Shown here piece by piece: positions 1-6,683 of a stretch of DNA of 11,368 nt (positions are counted from its first letter, which is position 1; the number at the start of each line of letters is the position of its first letter). Under the pieces are notes generated by a model. It did not search any database. It saw only the letters and a list, made by a program, of their open reading frames with translations, and had not been told where the DNA came from. The DNA comes from Clostridia bacterium (lineage in GTDB: Bacteria > Bacillota > Clostridia > Christensenellales > CAG-917), in NCBI GenBank assembly GCA_017500745.1, contig JAFVYE010000043.1, positions 1-11,368 on the forward strand. Direction: 5' to 3'. Both the position numbers and the translations under genes were made by a program.

Positions 1-216
1 AACGATGAAACTTGGATGGATGAAGCAGAAGATGATGATCTCCTCATTGATGATGAAGAAGAACTTTCACTCAACGCTCTCCAAGAAGAAGAAATTGAAG
101 AAGACTTTGATGATGAAGAAGAAGTCCGTGACGATCTTGACTTTGATGAATCATTTGTTGAATTCAAGGAAGGCGATTACGAGGAGGATGACGAGGACGA
201 GGAAGAAGACCTCTAA
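1..216 (+). CDS. C-terminal end of a protein with a highly acidic tail (5' truncated)
   Basis: The frame is open from base 1 and ends at a TAA at 214-216, so this is the last 71 codons of a longer gene. By my count 42 of the 71 residues are Asp or Glu and only two are basic (one Arg, one Lys). The final stretch is almost unbroken Asp/Glu and ends in Leu. A few hydrophobic or aromatic residues (Trp5, the Leu-Leu-Ile at 14-16, Phe36, 48, 52, 55) break it up. No folded domain is visible. Tails like this occur on the RNA polymerase delta subunit (RpoE) of Firmicutes and on some clostridial RNA polymerase beta or beta' subunits, but the tail is low-complexity and cannot identify the protein. An ATG at 16 is in frame, but I see no ribosome binding site, so I treat the gene as cut by the window edge. 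A terminator follows 19 bases after the stop. Confidence 0.7.
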   Translation, partial: NDETWMDEAEDDDLLIDDEEELSLNALQEEEIEEDFDDEEEVRDDLDFDESFVEFKEGDYEEDDEDEEEDL

Positions 217-235
217 TTCACAAACAGCACAAAAC

Positions 236-263
236 AAAAGGCACTCAGTTGAGTGCCTTTTTT
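236..263. terminator. Bidirectional intrinsic terminator between converging genes
   Basis: An 11-bp perfect stem, AAAAGGCACTC (236-246) with GAGTGCCTTTT (251-261), closes a four-base AGTT loop and continues into a T run to 263. On the minus strand the same stem is followed by TTTTGTTTT, so it can also end the transcript of the membrane protein gene that stops at 265. Its core, CACTC-xGTT-GAGTG, recurs in the terminator at 4914-4943. Confidence 0.9.
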
Positions 264-264
264 A

Positions 265-1092
265 CTAAAACCAGTTGTGTAAATACAATTGTCCTTCCTC
301 GCTGTTGATGAACTTGGTTATGATTTCCTTGTGTAGTGGTTGATAATACTGTGCTATTGCGTTGCGTTCCTCTATGGTTGCCTCTGCAAACAATTCTGAA
401 AGTACGGAATCGTGAGAGTACATAATGTGCGTGGCAAACTCTAAAACTCGTTGTTTCCCTTCTTTGTAAATAAGCGTTGCAAAGACAAATTCTGCTCCGC
501 TTGCGCCACGATCCTTTAAGACAAATTCCTGAATATACGAAATGTAAGCCACGTAAAAATCGTTCACCTTATATATTTCGTGGGAAACGTGTCTTTTCAG
601 CGTGTCGCTGTCTGAAATCACCCCTGTCTGTAAATTTTGGAATACTTTGTACCTTACGTCGTATGGCTCCACATCATCAAGATTTTCAGTCAAGAATGAC
701 TGACTATTTATCAACATGCTTGTCAAATCATCAATGCCGGTTATGCTCCCAGCATTTGGATTCTTTGATTTGCTGTTGATATAAACCTCTTGAATTTTGT
801 CAACAGTTGGCTGAAATGCTATGTCATTTTCAAACGCCACATCGTTATATACAAGGTCTTTATGGCATGCTTTTCCAAAACTAAATTCATTTTGCAACAA
901 AAACTGCTTTATTCCGTCTGTCGCCGGGCTTGGTGCTTGCAATGCTAAATTAATAAACACGCCACTCACAGCCAAAACCGCAGCCAAAAGCACACTCATC
1001 ACCACAATGATGACAATCTTTGCTTTCTTGGTCAGTGGCTTCCTTTCCTTTTTGGGACAAGAAACTTTGTTGTCGTTATTGTCTTTTTTCAT
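265..1092 (-). CDS. Unrecognised single-pass membrane protein, 275 aa
   Basis: I do not recognise the family. The start is set at the ATG at 1092 because AAGGAGGG (1097-1104) lies four bases upstream; a longer frame from 1113 would run through that site. Residues 1-25 are polar and rich in Lys and Asn. A single hydrophobic helix covers about 26-50, followed by a roughly 225-residue soluble domain, presumably outside the cell because the Lys-rich side stays in. Cys11 is not in a lipobox, so this is not a lipoprotein. The outer domain is mixed alpha/beta in appearance, with many aromatic residues in 173-225, and ends in Leu-His-Asn-Trp-Phe. It has no repeats and no catalytic motif I can identify. 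It lies 128 bp downstream of hrb on the same strand with no obvious terminator or strong promoter between them, so read-through from fprA-hrb is possible. Confidence 0.8.
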   Translation of the reverse strand: MKKDNNDNKVSCPKKERKPLTKKAKIVIIVVMSVLLAAVLAVSGVFINLALQAPSPATDGIKQFLLQNEFSFGKACHKDLVYNDVAFENDIAFQPTVDKIQEVYINSKSKNPNAGSITGIDDLTSMLINSQSFLTENLDDVEPYDVRYKVFQNLQTGVISDSDTLKRHVSHEIYKVNDFYVAYISYIQEFVLKDRGASGAEFVFATLIYKEGKQRVLEFATHIMYSHDSVLSELFAEATIEERNAIAQYYQPLHKEIITKFINSEEGQLYLHNWF

Positions 1093-1096
1093 AACG

Positions 1097-1104
1097 CCCT
1101 CCTT
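1097..1104 (-). promoter_or_regulatory. Strong ribosome binding site that fixes the start at 1092
   Basis: On the minus strand the sequence reads AAGGAGGG-CGTT-ATG. This near-perfect Shine-Dalgarno site excludes the seven-codon longer start at 1113, because that start would put the site inside the coding region. Confidence 0.85.
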
Positions 1105-1220
1105 ATAACGCAAATGGATGGACTATTTGCCCTATTTGAACGCTATCAAAGCATCTGCAATCAACATAGTGATGCAATCCCAATCCGAAGTTTATATTAA
1201 AACGTATTTTCCTTTTGGGC

Positions 1221-1829
1221 TCAATCCAACGGCTCAAAGTCGCTGGCGGGGTGCTTGCAGAGGGGACAGATGAAGTCTGCGGGGAGAGGATCCCCCTCAT
1301 AGACGTATCCACAAATCTTGCACACCCAACCCTTTTTCTTGGCAGGTTGAGGTTTGGGCTTGACGTTGGATTGATAGTAGTTGTATGTCATTGTTTCCAC
1401 TGTGCCGAGAACTTCTGCCTCTGTCACGGCACAGATGAACATACCGTGGGTGTCAAGGTCAATATATTGTTCAACTTCAAGTGAAATGAAACTGTTGATA
1501 TATTTGGGCAAATACACAAGTCCGTTTGATGAGCGCATTGGGGTGCATCCTTCAAACTTGTTCACGTTTCTGCCACTTTGGAAGCCAAACACCTCAAACA
1601 CTTTGAAGGGTGCTTCGGTTGACAAGCAACACACGTTCATCTTGCCCGTTGCTTTGATGGTGTCGTGGGAGTAGTTTTGCTTGTTGATGGTCACTGCCAC
1701 TCTGTTTGGAGTGTTGGTGACTTGGCACACCGTGTTGCACACAAAGCCGTTGTCCTTTGTGCCGTCATTTGACGTGACCACGTAAAGGCCATATCCAATT
1801 TTGAAAAGTGCTGTATTGTCAACTGCCAT
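1221..1829 (-). CDS. hrb: High-molecular-weight rubredoxin (flavin reductase-rubredoxin fusion)
   Basis: This 202-residue protein joins an FMN-binding flavin reductase-like domain (about residues 1-155) through a Pro/Lys-rich linker (157-166) to a C-terminal rubredoxin domain (168-202). The rubredoxin iron ligands are visible as C170-x2-C173-Gly-Tyr and C188-x2-C191. The 14-residue gap between the pairs is the short form, as in rubrerythrin-like rubredoxins, rather than the usual gap of nearly 30. In Moorella thermoacetica, Hrb is the NADH:rubredoxin oxidoreductase that feeds the flavodiiron protein FprA. The gene next door here is fprA, so the same role is likely. Its ATG overlaps the fprA stop by one base (TAATG), and AAAGGAG lies eight bases upstream, so translation is coupled. 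No clear terminator follows. Confidence 0.93.
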   Translation of the reverse strand: MAVDNTALFKIGYGLYVVTSNDGTKDNGFVCNTVCQVTNTPNRVAVTINKQNYSHDTIKATGKMNVCCLSTEAPFKVFEVFGFQSGRNVNKFEGCTPMRSSNGLVYLPKYINSFISLEVEQYIDLDTHGMFICAVTEAEVLGTVETMTYNYYQSNVKPKPQPAKKKGWVCKICGYVYEGDPLPADFICPLCKHPASDFEPLD

Positions 1830-2980
1830 TATATAAACTCCTTTGCAAGTGCGTCTATTTCTGCCAAATTTGCCTCGTTCATTGCAGAGCGAATCTTGAC
1901 GTTGGTTTCTGCAAAAGTGAGGTTTTTGCTGTTTTCAAGCATGCCCTTCATGATCTTGGTTGCCATAGGTGCCCAAGTTCCGTTTTCAATGAATCCAACC
2001 ATTCTCTTTTGATATCCTCTTTCGGTGAGAGCGTCAATGAAAGTGCGCATAAAGGGGAAGATGTCTCCGTTGTAAGTGGTGGTTGCAAGGACAAGCTTGC
2101 CGTACTTGAATGCGTCCTCAACTGCCTCTGCCATGTCCTCTCTTGCAAGGTCGCAAGTGGATACTTTGGGGCAACCCAATTCCGTCAACTTGTCTGCAAG
2201 GGTTTCAACTGCCTTTTTGGTGTTGCCATACACTGAAGTGTATGCGATGAAAACCCCTTCTGCCTCAACGTCATAGGATGACCAGATGTTGTAGAGGTTG
2301 ATATAGTAGTCAAGATTTTCATTGAGAATGGGTCCGTGCAAGGGGCAAATGGTGGCAACGTCAAGGCCAGATACCTTTTTCAAAAGACCTTGTGCTTGCA
2401 CTCCGTATTTGCCAACAATGCCAAAGTAATATCTTCTTGCTTCGCAAGCCCAATCTTCATCGGCGTCAAGGGCACCAAACTTGCCAAAGGCGTCTGCAGA
2501 GAACAAGACCTTGTCCAAGTTGTCGTAGGTGACAATGACCTCGGGCCAATGGACCATGGGCGCTGTCAAAAACGTGAGGGTGTGTCTGCCAAGGGAGAGG
2601 GTGTCGCCCTCGCCAACGGCAAGACGTCTGTCCTCATAGTCCGTGCCAAAAAATTGTTTCATCATGACAAAGGACTTTGAGTTGGACACAACCACTGCGT
2701 TTTTGAAGGTGTCCATAAAGGTGGCAAGACTGCCAGAGTGGTCGGGCTCCATATGTTGCACAACGATATAGTCGGGCTCTCTGTCGCCAAGGACTGCCTT
2801 GACGTTGTCAATCCACTCGCCTGTAAAATGAGCGTCAACAGAGTCCATGACCACCACTTTGTCATCAACGATAACGTAAGAGTTGTATGCCATTCCGTTT
2901 TCAACCACGTATTGTCCTTCAAAAAGGTCAATATGGTGATCGTTTACGCCAACGTAAAAAATGTCTTTTGAGATTTGCAT
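1829..2980 (-). CDS. fprA: Flavodiiron protein (A-type flavoprotein; O2/NO reductase)
   Basis: This 383-residue protein is full length for a class A flavodiiron protein: a metallo-beta-lactamase-like di-iron domain (about 1-240) followed by a flavodoxin domain (about 243-383). The di-iron ligands are all present: H76-x-E78-x-D80-H81, H144, D163 and H215. The flavodoxin phosphate loop is at 247-254 (YTSVYGNT). Such cytoplasmic enzymes reduce O2 to water and/or NO to N2O and protect anaerobes from both. Which substrate this one prefers cannot be read from the sequence. AAAGGAG lies six bases before the ATG, with a good promoter just upstream. The partner rubredoxin gene hrb follows with a one-base overlap. 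In M. thermoacetica the order, as I recall it, is hrb then fprA; here it is reversed. Confidence 0.96.
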   Translation of the reverse strand: MQISKDIFYVGVNDHHIDLFEGQYVVENGMAYNSYVIVDDKVVVMDSVDAHFTGEWIDNVKAVLGDREPDYIVVQHMEPDHSGSLATFMDTFKNAVVVSNSKSFVMMKQFFGTDYEDRRLAVGEGDTLSLGRHTLTFLTAPMVHWPEVIVTYDNLDKVLFSADAFGKFGALDADEDWACEARRYYFGIVGKYGVQAQGLLKKVSGLDVATICPLHGPILNENLDYYINLYNIWSSYDVEAEGVFIAYTSVYGNTKKAVETLADKLTELGCPKVSTCDLAREDMAEAVEDAFKYGKLVLATTTYNGDIFPFMRTFIDALTERGYQKRMVGFIENGTWAPMATKIMKGMLENSKNLTFAETNVKIRSAMNEANLAEIDALAKEFI

Positions 2981-3013
2981 TGCTTTCTCCTTTCGGTCAA
3001 TCTTATTATGGAT

Positions 3014-3042
3014 ATTATACTATCATCTAAAACCTTTGGCAA
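3014..3042 (-). promoter_or_regulatory. Sigma-A-type promoter of fprA-hrb
   Basis: On the minus strand TTGCCA (3037-3042), a 17-base spacer and TATAAT (3014-3019) form a near-consensus promoter. The predicted start is near 3007, giving a leader of about 26 bases to the fprA ATG at 2980. Confidence 0.8.
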
Positions 3043-3046
3043 CAAT

Positions 3047-3070
3047 AAAAATAATTTAAAATTTATTTTT
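3047..3070. repeat. A/T-only inverted repeat between two divergent promoters
   Basis: AAAAATAA (3047-3054) and TTATTTTT (3063-3070) are perfect reverse complements around an 8-base spacer. The repeat starts four bases upstream of the fprA -35 box and lies ahead of the opposing promoter for the ABC transporter. It could be an UP element or operator. Because it is pure A/T, it could also be chance. Confidence 0.3.
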
Positions 3071-3086
3071 ACGCCCTTGTTTTTGT

Positions 3087-3116
3087 TTGCCAAAATCCCC
3101 TTTTTCGTGTCATAAT
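3087..3116 (+). promoter_or_regulatory. Probable promoter of the ABC transporter gene, very short leader
   Basis: TTGCCA (3087-3092) and CATAAT (3111-3116) are separated by 18 bases. The predicted start is near 3123, only about nine bases before the ATG at 3132, so the message would be nearly leaderless. A weak SD-like GGTGAT (3123-3128) would then sit at the very 5' end. Confidence 0.5.
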
Positions 3117-3131
3117 CAATGCGGTGATACT

Positions 3132-4901
3132 ATGAAAGAAAAGAAAAACAAAAGTCTGTTTAAAAAATTTGTTGCTTACTACAAGCCCCACAAAAAAACC
3201 TTTGCTCTTGACATGATTTGCTCATTTGTTTACGCAGTGGTTGGCTTGTTGTACCCCATGATGACCACACAAATCCTTGACGTGTACATCCCCGGCGGAA
3301 TGATAAAGGAAATCCTCATTTTGTCGGCGGTGCTTCTTGCCGTATACTTCTTGCGCGCCGGCATGAACTACTATATCAACTACTACGGTCACGTTATGGG
3401 AGTCAAGATGCAGGCAAAAATGCGTAGCGACCTTTTCAGCCACCTTGAAAAGTTGCCCTACTCATTTTACGACAACAACGAAACTGGTCAACTGATGTCA
3501 CGCATGACCAATGACCTTTTCAACGTCAGCGAGCTTGCTCATCACGGCCCCGAAAACCTGTTTATCACGTCATTTATGACCGTGAGCGCATTTGTATATC
3601 TGTGCACAATCAGCTGGAAACTTGCCCTCATCATCTTTGCATTTTTGCCTGTGCTCCTCCTCATTGCTTGGGCGTCAAGAAAGAATATGACTGCCGCATT
3701 CAAAAAGAGCCGTGAGGAAATTGGCAACATCAACGCTTGCCTTGAAAACAGCATTGCAGGCATCCGTGTGACAAAGGCATACGCCAACGCCGAGCACGAG
3801 CAAGCGCGCTTTGAAGTCAACAACAACGGCTTTGTGAAAGCACGCTCAAAGGCCTACAAAGCAATGGGCGCTTTTAGCAGCAGCATGAACCTTGTCACAA
3901 GCGTGTACAACGTCATTGTTCTCCTTGCCGGCGGGCTGTTCTGCATCTACGACAGCGCCAACTTTGACTACGTTGATTTGGTTGCATTCATGCTGTCAAT
4001 AAACCTGTTCATTTCACCAATTCAAACGTTAATCGCCTTCTTTGAGCAACTTCAAGATGGTGTTACGGGATTTAAGCGCTTTGACGAGATTATGGAAACC
4101 CCTGCCGAAGAGGACTCTCCCGAGGCAAAAGACGTGGACAGATTTGAGGGCGCAATTGACTTTGTGGACGTCACTTTTGGCTACGATGAAAGGACTGTTT
4201 TGGACTCTGTCAACATCTCAATCCCCAAAGGTCAAACCTATGCTTTTGTTGGCGCAAGCGGTGGCGGAAAAACAACTCTTTGTCATCTTGTTCCCAAATT
4301 CTACAAGGTGGAGCACGGCGACATTTTGATTGACGGAACAAGCATCAAAGACATCACCAACCGCTCTCTCAGACAAAACGTTGGCATTGTGCAACAGGAC
4401 GTGTTCCTCTTTACTGGCACCTTCCGTGAAAACATTGCATACGGCGACATCAACGCCACCGAGGAACAAATTGTTGAAGCAGCAAAGCGTGCCAACATCC
4501 ACGACTACATTATGAGTCTTGAAAAGGGCTATGACACCGAAATAGGAGAGAGGGGCATCAAGCTTTCTGGCGGACAAAAACAACGTCTTTCAATCGCCCG
4601 TGTGTTCCTCAAAAACCCATCAATCCTCATCCTTGACGAGGCCACCTCTGCCCTTGACAACGCCACCGAAACCCTCATCCAAAACGCCCTCAGCGAGCTG
4701 TGCGTTGGACGCACCACCATTGTGGTTGCACACCGCCTATCAACTGTGAGAAACGCAGACAAAATCATTGTCATCAACAAGGGCAAGATTGAGGAGCAAG
4801 GCACACACGATGAGCTTATTGACCTTGACGGAATATACCGCAAACTCCACGATGCCCAATACAAAGACGGCAATGTGACAGGGCTCATTGACTGCAACTG
4901 A
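3132..4901 (+). CDS. ABC exporter half-transporter (fused membrane and ATPase domains)
   Basis: This 589-residue protein has the usual length and layout of a type IV ABC exporter half-molecule of the MsbA/BmrA/LmrA kind. Six membrane helices lie at about 24-46, 60-83, 143-160, 163-181, 255-273 and 283-304, followed by a nucleotide-binding domain from about 340. ATPase motifs are intact: A-loop Tyr351, Walker A at 374-382 with Lys380, Q-loop around Gln421-422, signature LSGGQ at 478-482, Walker B ending in D502-E503, and H-loop His534. No partner half-transporter is adjacent on its strand, so a homodimer is likely. The substrate (lipid, drug or peptide) cannot be told; there is no N-terminal peptidase domain. 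The start at 3132 follows a weak GGTGAT. A TTG at 3087 would extend the frame but coincides with the -35 box. The gene is divergent from fprA-hrb. Confidence 0.93.
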   Translation: MKEKKNKSLFKKFVAYYKPHKKTFALDMICSFVYAVVGLLYPMMTTQILDVYIPGGMIKEILILSAVLLAVYFLRAGMNYYINYYGHVMGVKMQAKMRSDLFSHLEKLPYSFYDNNETGQLMSRMTNDLFNVSELAHHGPENLFITSFMTVSAFVYLCTISWKLALIIFAFLPVLLLIAWASRKNMTAAFKKSREEIGNINACLENSIAGIRVTKAYANAEHEQARFEVNNNGFVKARSKAYKAMGAFSSSMNLVTSVYNVIVLLAGGLFCIYDSANFDYVDLVAFMLSINLFISPIQTLIAFFEQLQDGVTGFKRFDEIMETPAEEDSPEAKDVDRFEGAIDFVDVTFGYDERTVLDSVNISIPKGQTYAFVGASGGGKTTLCHLVPKFYKVEHGDILIDGTSIKDITNRSLRQNVGIVQQDVFLFTGTFRENIAYGDINATEEQIVEAAKRANIHDYIMSLEKGYDTEIGERGIKLSGGQKQRLSIARVFLKNPSILILDEATSALDNATETLIQNALSELCVGRTTIVVAHRLSTVRNADKIIVINKGKIEEQGTHDELIDLDGIYRKLHDAQYKDGNVTGLIDCN

Positions 4902-4913
4902 TTTTGTTAAAAT

Positions 4914-4943
4914 AAAGAGGCCACTCTGTTGAGTGGCTTTTTT
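4914..4943 (+). terminator. Intrinsic terminator of the ABC transporter gene
   Basis: The stem GCCACTC (4920-4926) pairs with GAGTGGC (4931-4937) around a TGTT loop, followed by six T. An A-rich run precedes it. It starts 12 bases after the stop codon and shares the CACTC-xGTT-GAGTG core with the terminator at 236-263. Confidence 0.9.
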
Positions 4944-4945
4944 GT

Positions 4946-4973
4946 TTGTGATTTTCTCCGCGCAGACTATGTA
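4946..4973 (+). promoter_or_regulatory. Weak candidate promoter for the small peptide gene
   Basis: TTGTGA (4946-4951), a 16-base spacer and TATGTA (4968-4973) give a modest match. The peptide gene lies behind a strong terminator, so it needs its own promoter, and this is the best candidate I find between 4944 and 5020. Confidence 0.3.
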
Positions 4974-5002
4974 TATTCTTCTTTTTGTTGCCAATACTAA
5001 TC

Positions 5003-5023
5003 TTGCTCGGATGAGCAAAGGAG
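5003..5023 (+). promoter_or_regulatory. Leader hairpin abutting the ribosome binding site of the small peptide gene
   Basis: TTGCTC (5003-5008) and GAGCAA (5013-5018) form a perfect 6-bp stem with a GGAT loop. The SD sequence AAAGGAG occupies 5017-5023, so its first two bases are inside the stem. The ATG follows at 5029. The hairpin could modulate ribosome access, though at six base pairs it is only moderately stable. Confidence 0.45.
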
Positions 5024-5028
5024 TGTAT

Positions 5029-5154
5029 ATGGAAAAAACCAAAACAACAAAGAACAACAATCAAAAGGTTGAAAAAGCAACCAACACAAAGAACAAAGCA
5101 AACAACTCAAACACAAAGGATTGTGGCAAGGGTTGTGACTGCAAGACAAAATAA
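5029..5154 (+). CDS. Small Lys/Asn/Thr-rich peptide with cysteine-rich tail, 41 aa
   Basis: I do not recognise a family. The start is the ATG at 5029 because AAAGGAG ends five bases upstream; a longer frame from 4933 begins inside the preceding terminator and is unlikely. The first 30 residues are almost only Lys, Asn, Thr, Gln, Glu, Ala and Ser, so probably disordered and strongly basic. The last 11 read DCGKGCDCKTK, giving three cysteines as C-x3-C-x-C, which could bind a metal or form a disulfide. There is no signal peptide or membrane segment. The gene stands alone between a strong terminator upstream and a bidirectional one eight bases after its stop, facing cysS. The SD site, the clean spacing and the dedicated terminator favour a real gene, but the short length leaves doubt. 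Confidence 0.65.
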   Translation: MEKTKTTKNNNQKVEKATNTKNKANNSNTKDCGKGCDCKTK

Positions 5155-5162
5155 CTTGCGAC

Positions 5163-5195
5163 AAAAAAGAGCGAGGACGCCTCGCTCTTTTTTTT
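5163..5195. terminator. Bidirectional intrinsic terminator between the small peptide gene and cysS
   Basis: AAAAAAGAGCGAGG (5163-5176) pairs perfectly with CCTCGCTCTTTTTT (5180-5193) around an ACG loop. Eight T follow on the plus strand (5188-5195) and six T on the minus strand. It serves the peptide gene and, from the other side, the end of ftsH-cysE-cysS. Confidence 0.93.
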
Positions 5196-5208
5196 GTTTT
5201 GTAATAGA

Positions 5209-6624
5209 TCAAAGTTTTTCAACGACTGCTCCGTCTTTGGTGTCCTTGACGCTGTATCCAAGGGCGGTGATTTTGCCTCTGATTTCATCGGCAAGGGCCC
5301 AGTTTTTGTTGGCTTTGGCTTCTGCTCTTTCCTTGACAAGTGCCATAACGTCTTCGGGCACGCCTGCGTTGACGTCCTCTGATTGTTCCTTTTTTTCTGC
5401 CCTTTCAATAAACACTTTGGGGTCCTCACGGAAGAATCCAAGGAGGCCGTAGGCCTTTTTGACCGCCTTGACGTCATCAATGGCTGTGCTGTCACCGGTG
5501 TTGGTTTTTGCCTTGATCTTTTTGAAGATGCCAAAGAGGTTTGCAAGGGCCTTGGCGGTGTTGAAGTCATCATCCATACATTGATTGAAGCTGTCGTCAA
5601 TGCCTTGAGTGTCTGTGTCGCCACCATTTTCACCAAAGGTGTTGTAGGCGTTTTGGATGGTCTTGTAGAAGCCAACAAGGTGCTTTTCTGCATCGGGGAA
5701 AAGATCGTTGGTCACGTTGATGTCCCCACGATAGTTGGTTTGAAGGAGGGCAAACTTGATGGTTTCGGGATGATATGCTTCAAGCAAATCGTGGAGGACA
5801 AGACTGTTGCCAAGTGACTTAGACATCTTCTGTCCGTTGACCTTGATGAGTCCGTTGTGTATCCAATATTTTGCAAATGTCTTGCCTGTGAGTGCCTCGG
5901 TTTGAGCAATCTCGTTTTCGTGATGAGGGAAGATGAGGTCACGTCCGCCACCGTGGATGTCAATTTGTTCACCAAAGGCCTTCATGTTCATTGCAGAGCA
6001 CTCAATGTGCCAGCCGGGACGGCCCTTGCCCCAAGGAGACTCCCAATAGGGCTCGCCTTCCTTGGCGGATTTCCACAGAGCAAAATCCAAAGGATTTTGT
6101 TTGTTGTCCTCGTTTTCTATGCGGACACTTTCAAAGGCGTCCTCCAGCTTTCTTCCGCTGAGCTTGCCGTAGCCGGGGAAGCTTTCAACCGCAAAGTACA
6201 CGTCCCCTTCGGGAGTGGGATAGGCGTGGACTTTGTCAATGAGCTTGGCGATGAAGTCAATGATGCCGTCCATGGTGCAAGTTGCTTTGAGCCATACGTT
6301 GGGGTCATCAACTTGAAGTGCACGCATTTCGTGGTCAATCTTGGCGATCATAAGTTCTGCATAAAGGTCTGCAGGGATGCCTGTTTCCTTTGACTTGGCA
6401 ATGATTTTGTCGTCAACGTCAGTATAGTTGCGAGCATAAGTGACGTCATATCCGCTCTTCACAAGATACTTGCGGATGATGTCGTAGATGAGGGCTTGAT
6501 ATGCGTGGCCGATATGGGCCTCACCACTTACGGTGATGCCACAAGCATACATGGTCACTTTGCCGTCGTTCAAAGGAACAAACTGCTCCTTTTTTCTTGT
6601 CATTGTGTTGTAAATTCTAAGCAT
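5209..6624 (-). CDS. cysS: Cysteinyl-tRNA synthetase
   Basis: This class I synthetase joins cysteine to tRNA-Cys in the cytoplasm, using ATP. The 471-residue product is close to the 461 of E. coli. The ATP-binding signatures are present as HIGH at 37-40 and KMSKS at 266-270. The four zinc ligands that select cysteine fall at C28, C209, H234 and E238, the same numbers as in E. coli. The C-terminal third carries the helical DALR-type and anticodon-binding region. The start is the ATG at 6624, preceded by AGAGGG (6629-6634) four bases upstream. The frame could extend to 6711, but that would overlap the cysE end and precede the conserved N-terminus. It is the last gene after ftsH and cysE, 59 bp behind cysE, with a hairpin in the gap, and ends 13 bases from a strong terminator. 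Confidence 0.97.
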   Translation of the reverse strand: MLRIYNTMTRKKEQFVPLNDGKVTMYACGITVSGEAHIGHAYQALIYDIIRKYLVKSGYDVTYARNYTDVDDKIIAKSKETGIPADLYAELMIAKIDHEMRALQVDDPNVWLKATCTMDGIIDFIAKLIDKVHAYPTPEGDVYFAVESFPGYGKLSGRKLEDAFESVRIENEDNKQNPLDFALWKSAKEGEPYWESPWGKGRPGWHIECSAMNMKAFGEQIDIHGGGRDLIFPHHENEIAQTEALTGKTFAKYWIHNGLIKVNGQKMSKSLGNSLVLHDLLEAYHPETIKFALLQTNYRGDINVTNDLFPDAEKHLVGFYKTIQNAYNTFGENGGDTDTQGIDDSFNQCMDDDFNTAKALANLFGIFKKIKAKTNTGDSTAIDDVKAVKKAYGLLGFFREDPKVFIERAEKKEQSEDVNAGVPEDVMALVKERAEAKANKNWALADEIRGKITALGYSVKDTKDGAVVEKL

Positions 6625-6637
6625 AAATCCCTCTCTT

Positions 6638-6659
6638 GCAAGCAGATTTGCCTGCTTGC
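6638..6659 (-). promoter_or_regulatory. Intercistronic hairpin between cysE and cysS
   Basis: GCAAGCAG (6638-6645) and CTGCTTGC (6652-6659) form a perfect 8-bp stem with a six-base loop. On the mRNA it lies three bases upstream of the cysS SD (6629-6634). No U run follows, so it is not an ordinary terminator. It may stabilise or mark processing of the cysS mRNA, or affect its translation. Confidence 0.55.
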
Positions 6660-6683
6660 CTTCGTGGTTTTGTGTGATTTTCG

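Noticed and set aside
236..263. CACTC...GAGTG resembles half-sites of the CIRCE heat-shock operator.
   Set aside because: CIRCE is TTAGCACTC-N9-GAGTGCTAA; here the spacer is four bases and a T run follows between converging genes, so it is a terminator.
1103..1312. A minus-strand open frame spanning the hrb end and the gap before the membrane protein.
   Set aside because: It overlaps the rubredoxin domain in another frame and has no SD or coding character.
3012..3030. A/T-rich PerR- or Fur-like box overlapping the fprA -10 region.
   Set aside because: The ATAAT elements there are direct, not inverted, repeats and do not fit either consensus.
5383..5817. Long open frame on the plus strand inside cysS (and similar ones antisense to ftsH, fprA and hrb).
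   Set aside because: They are shadows of strongly conserved minus-strand genes, with no SD and no recognisable protein.
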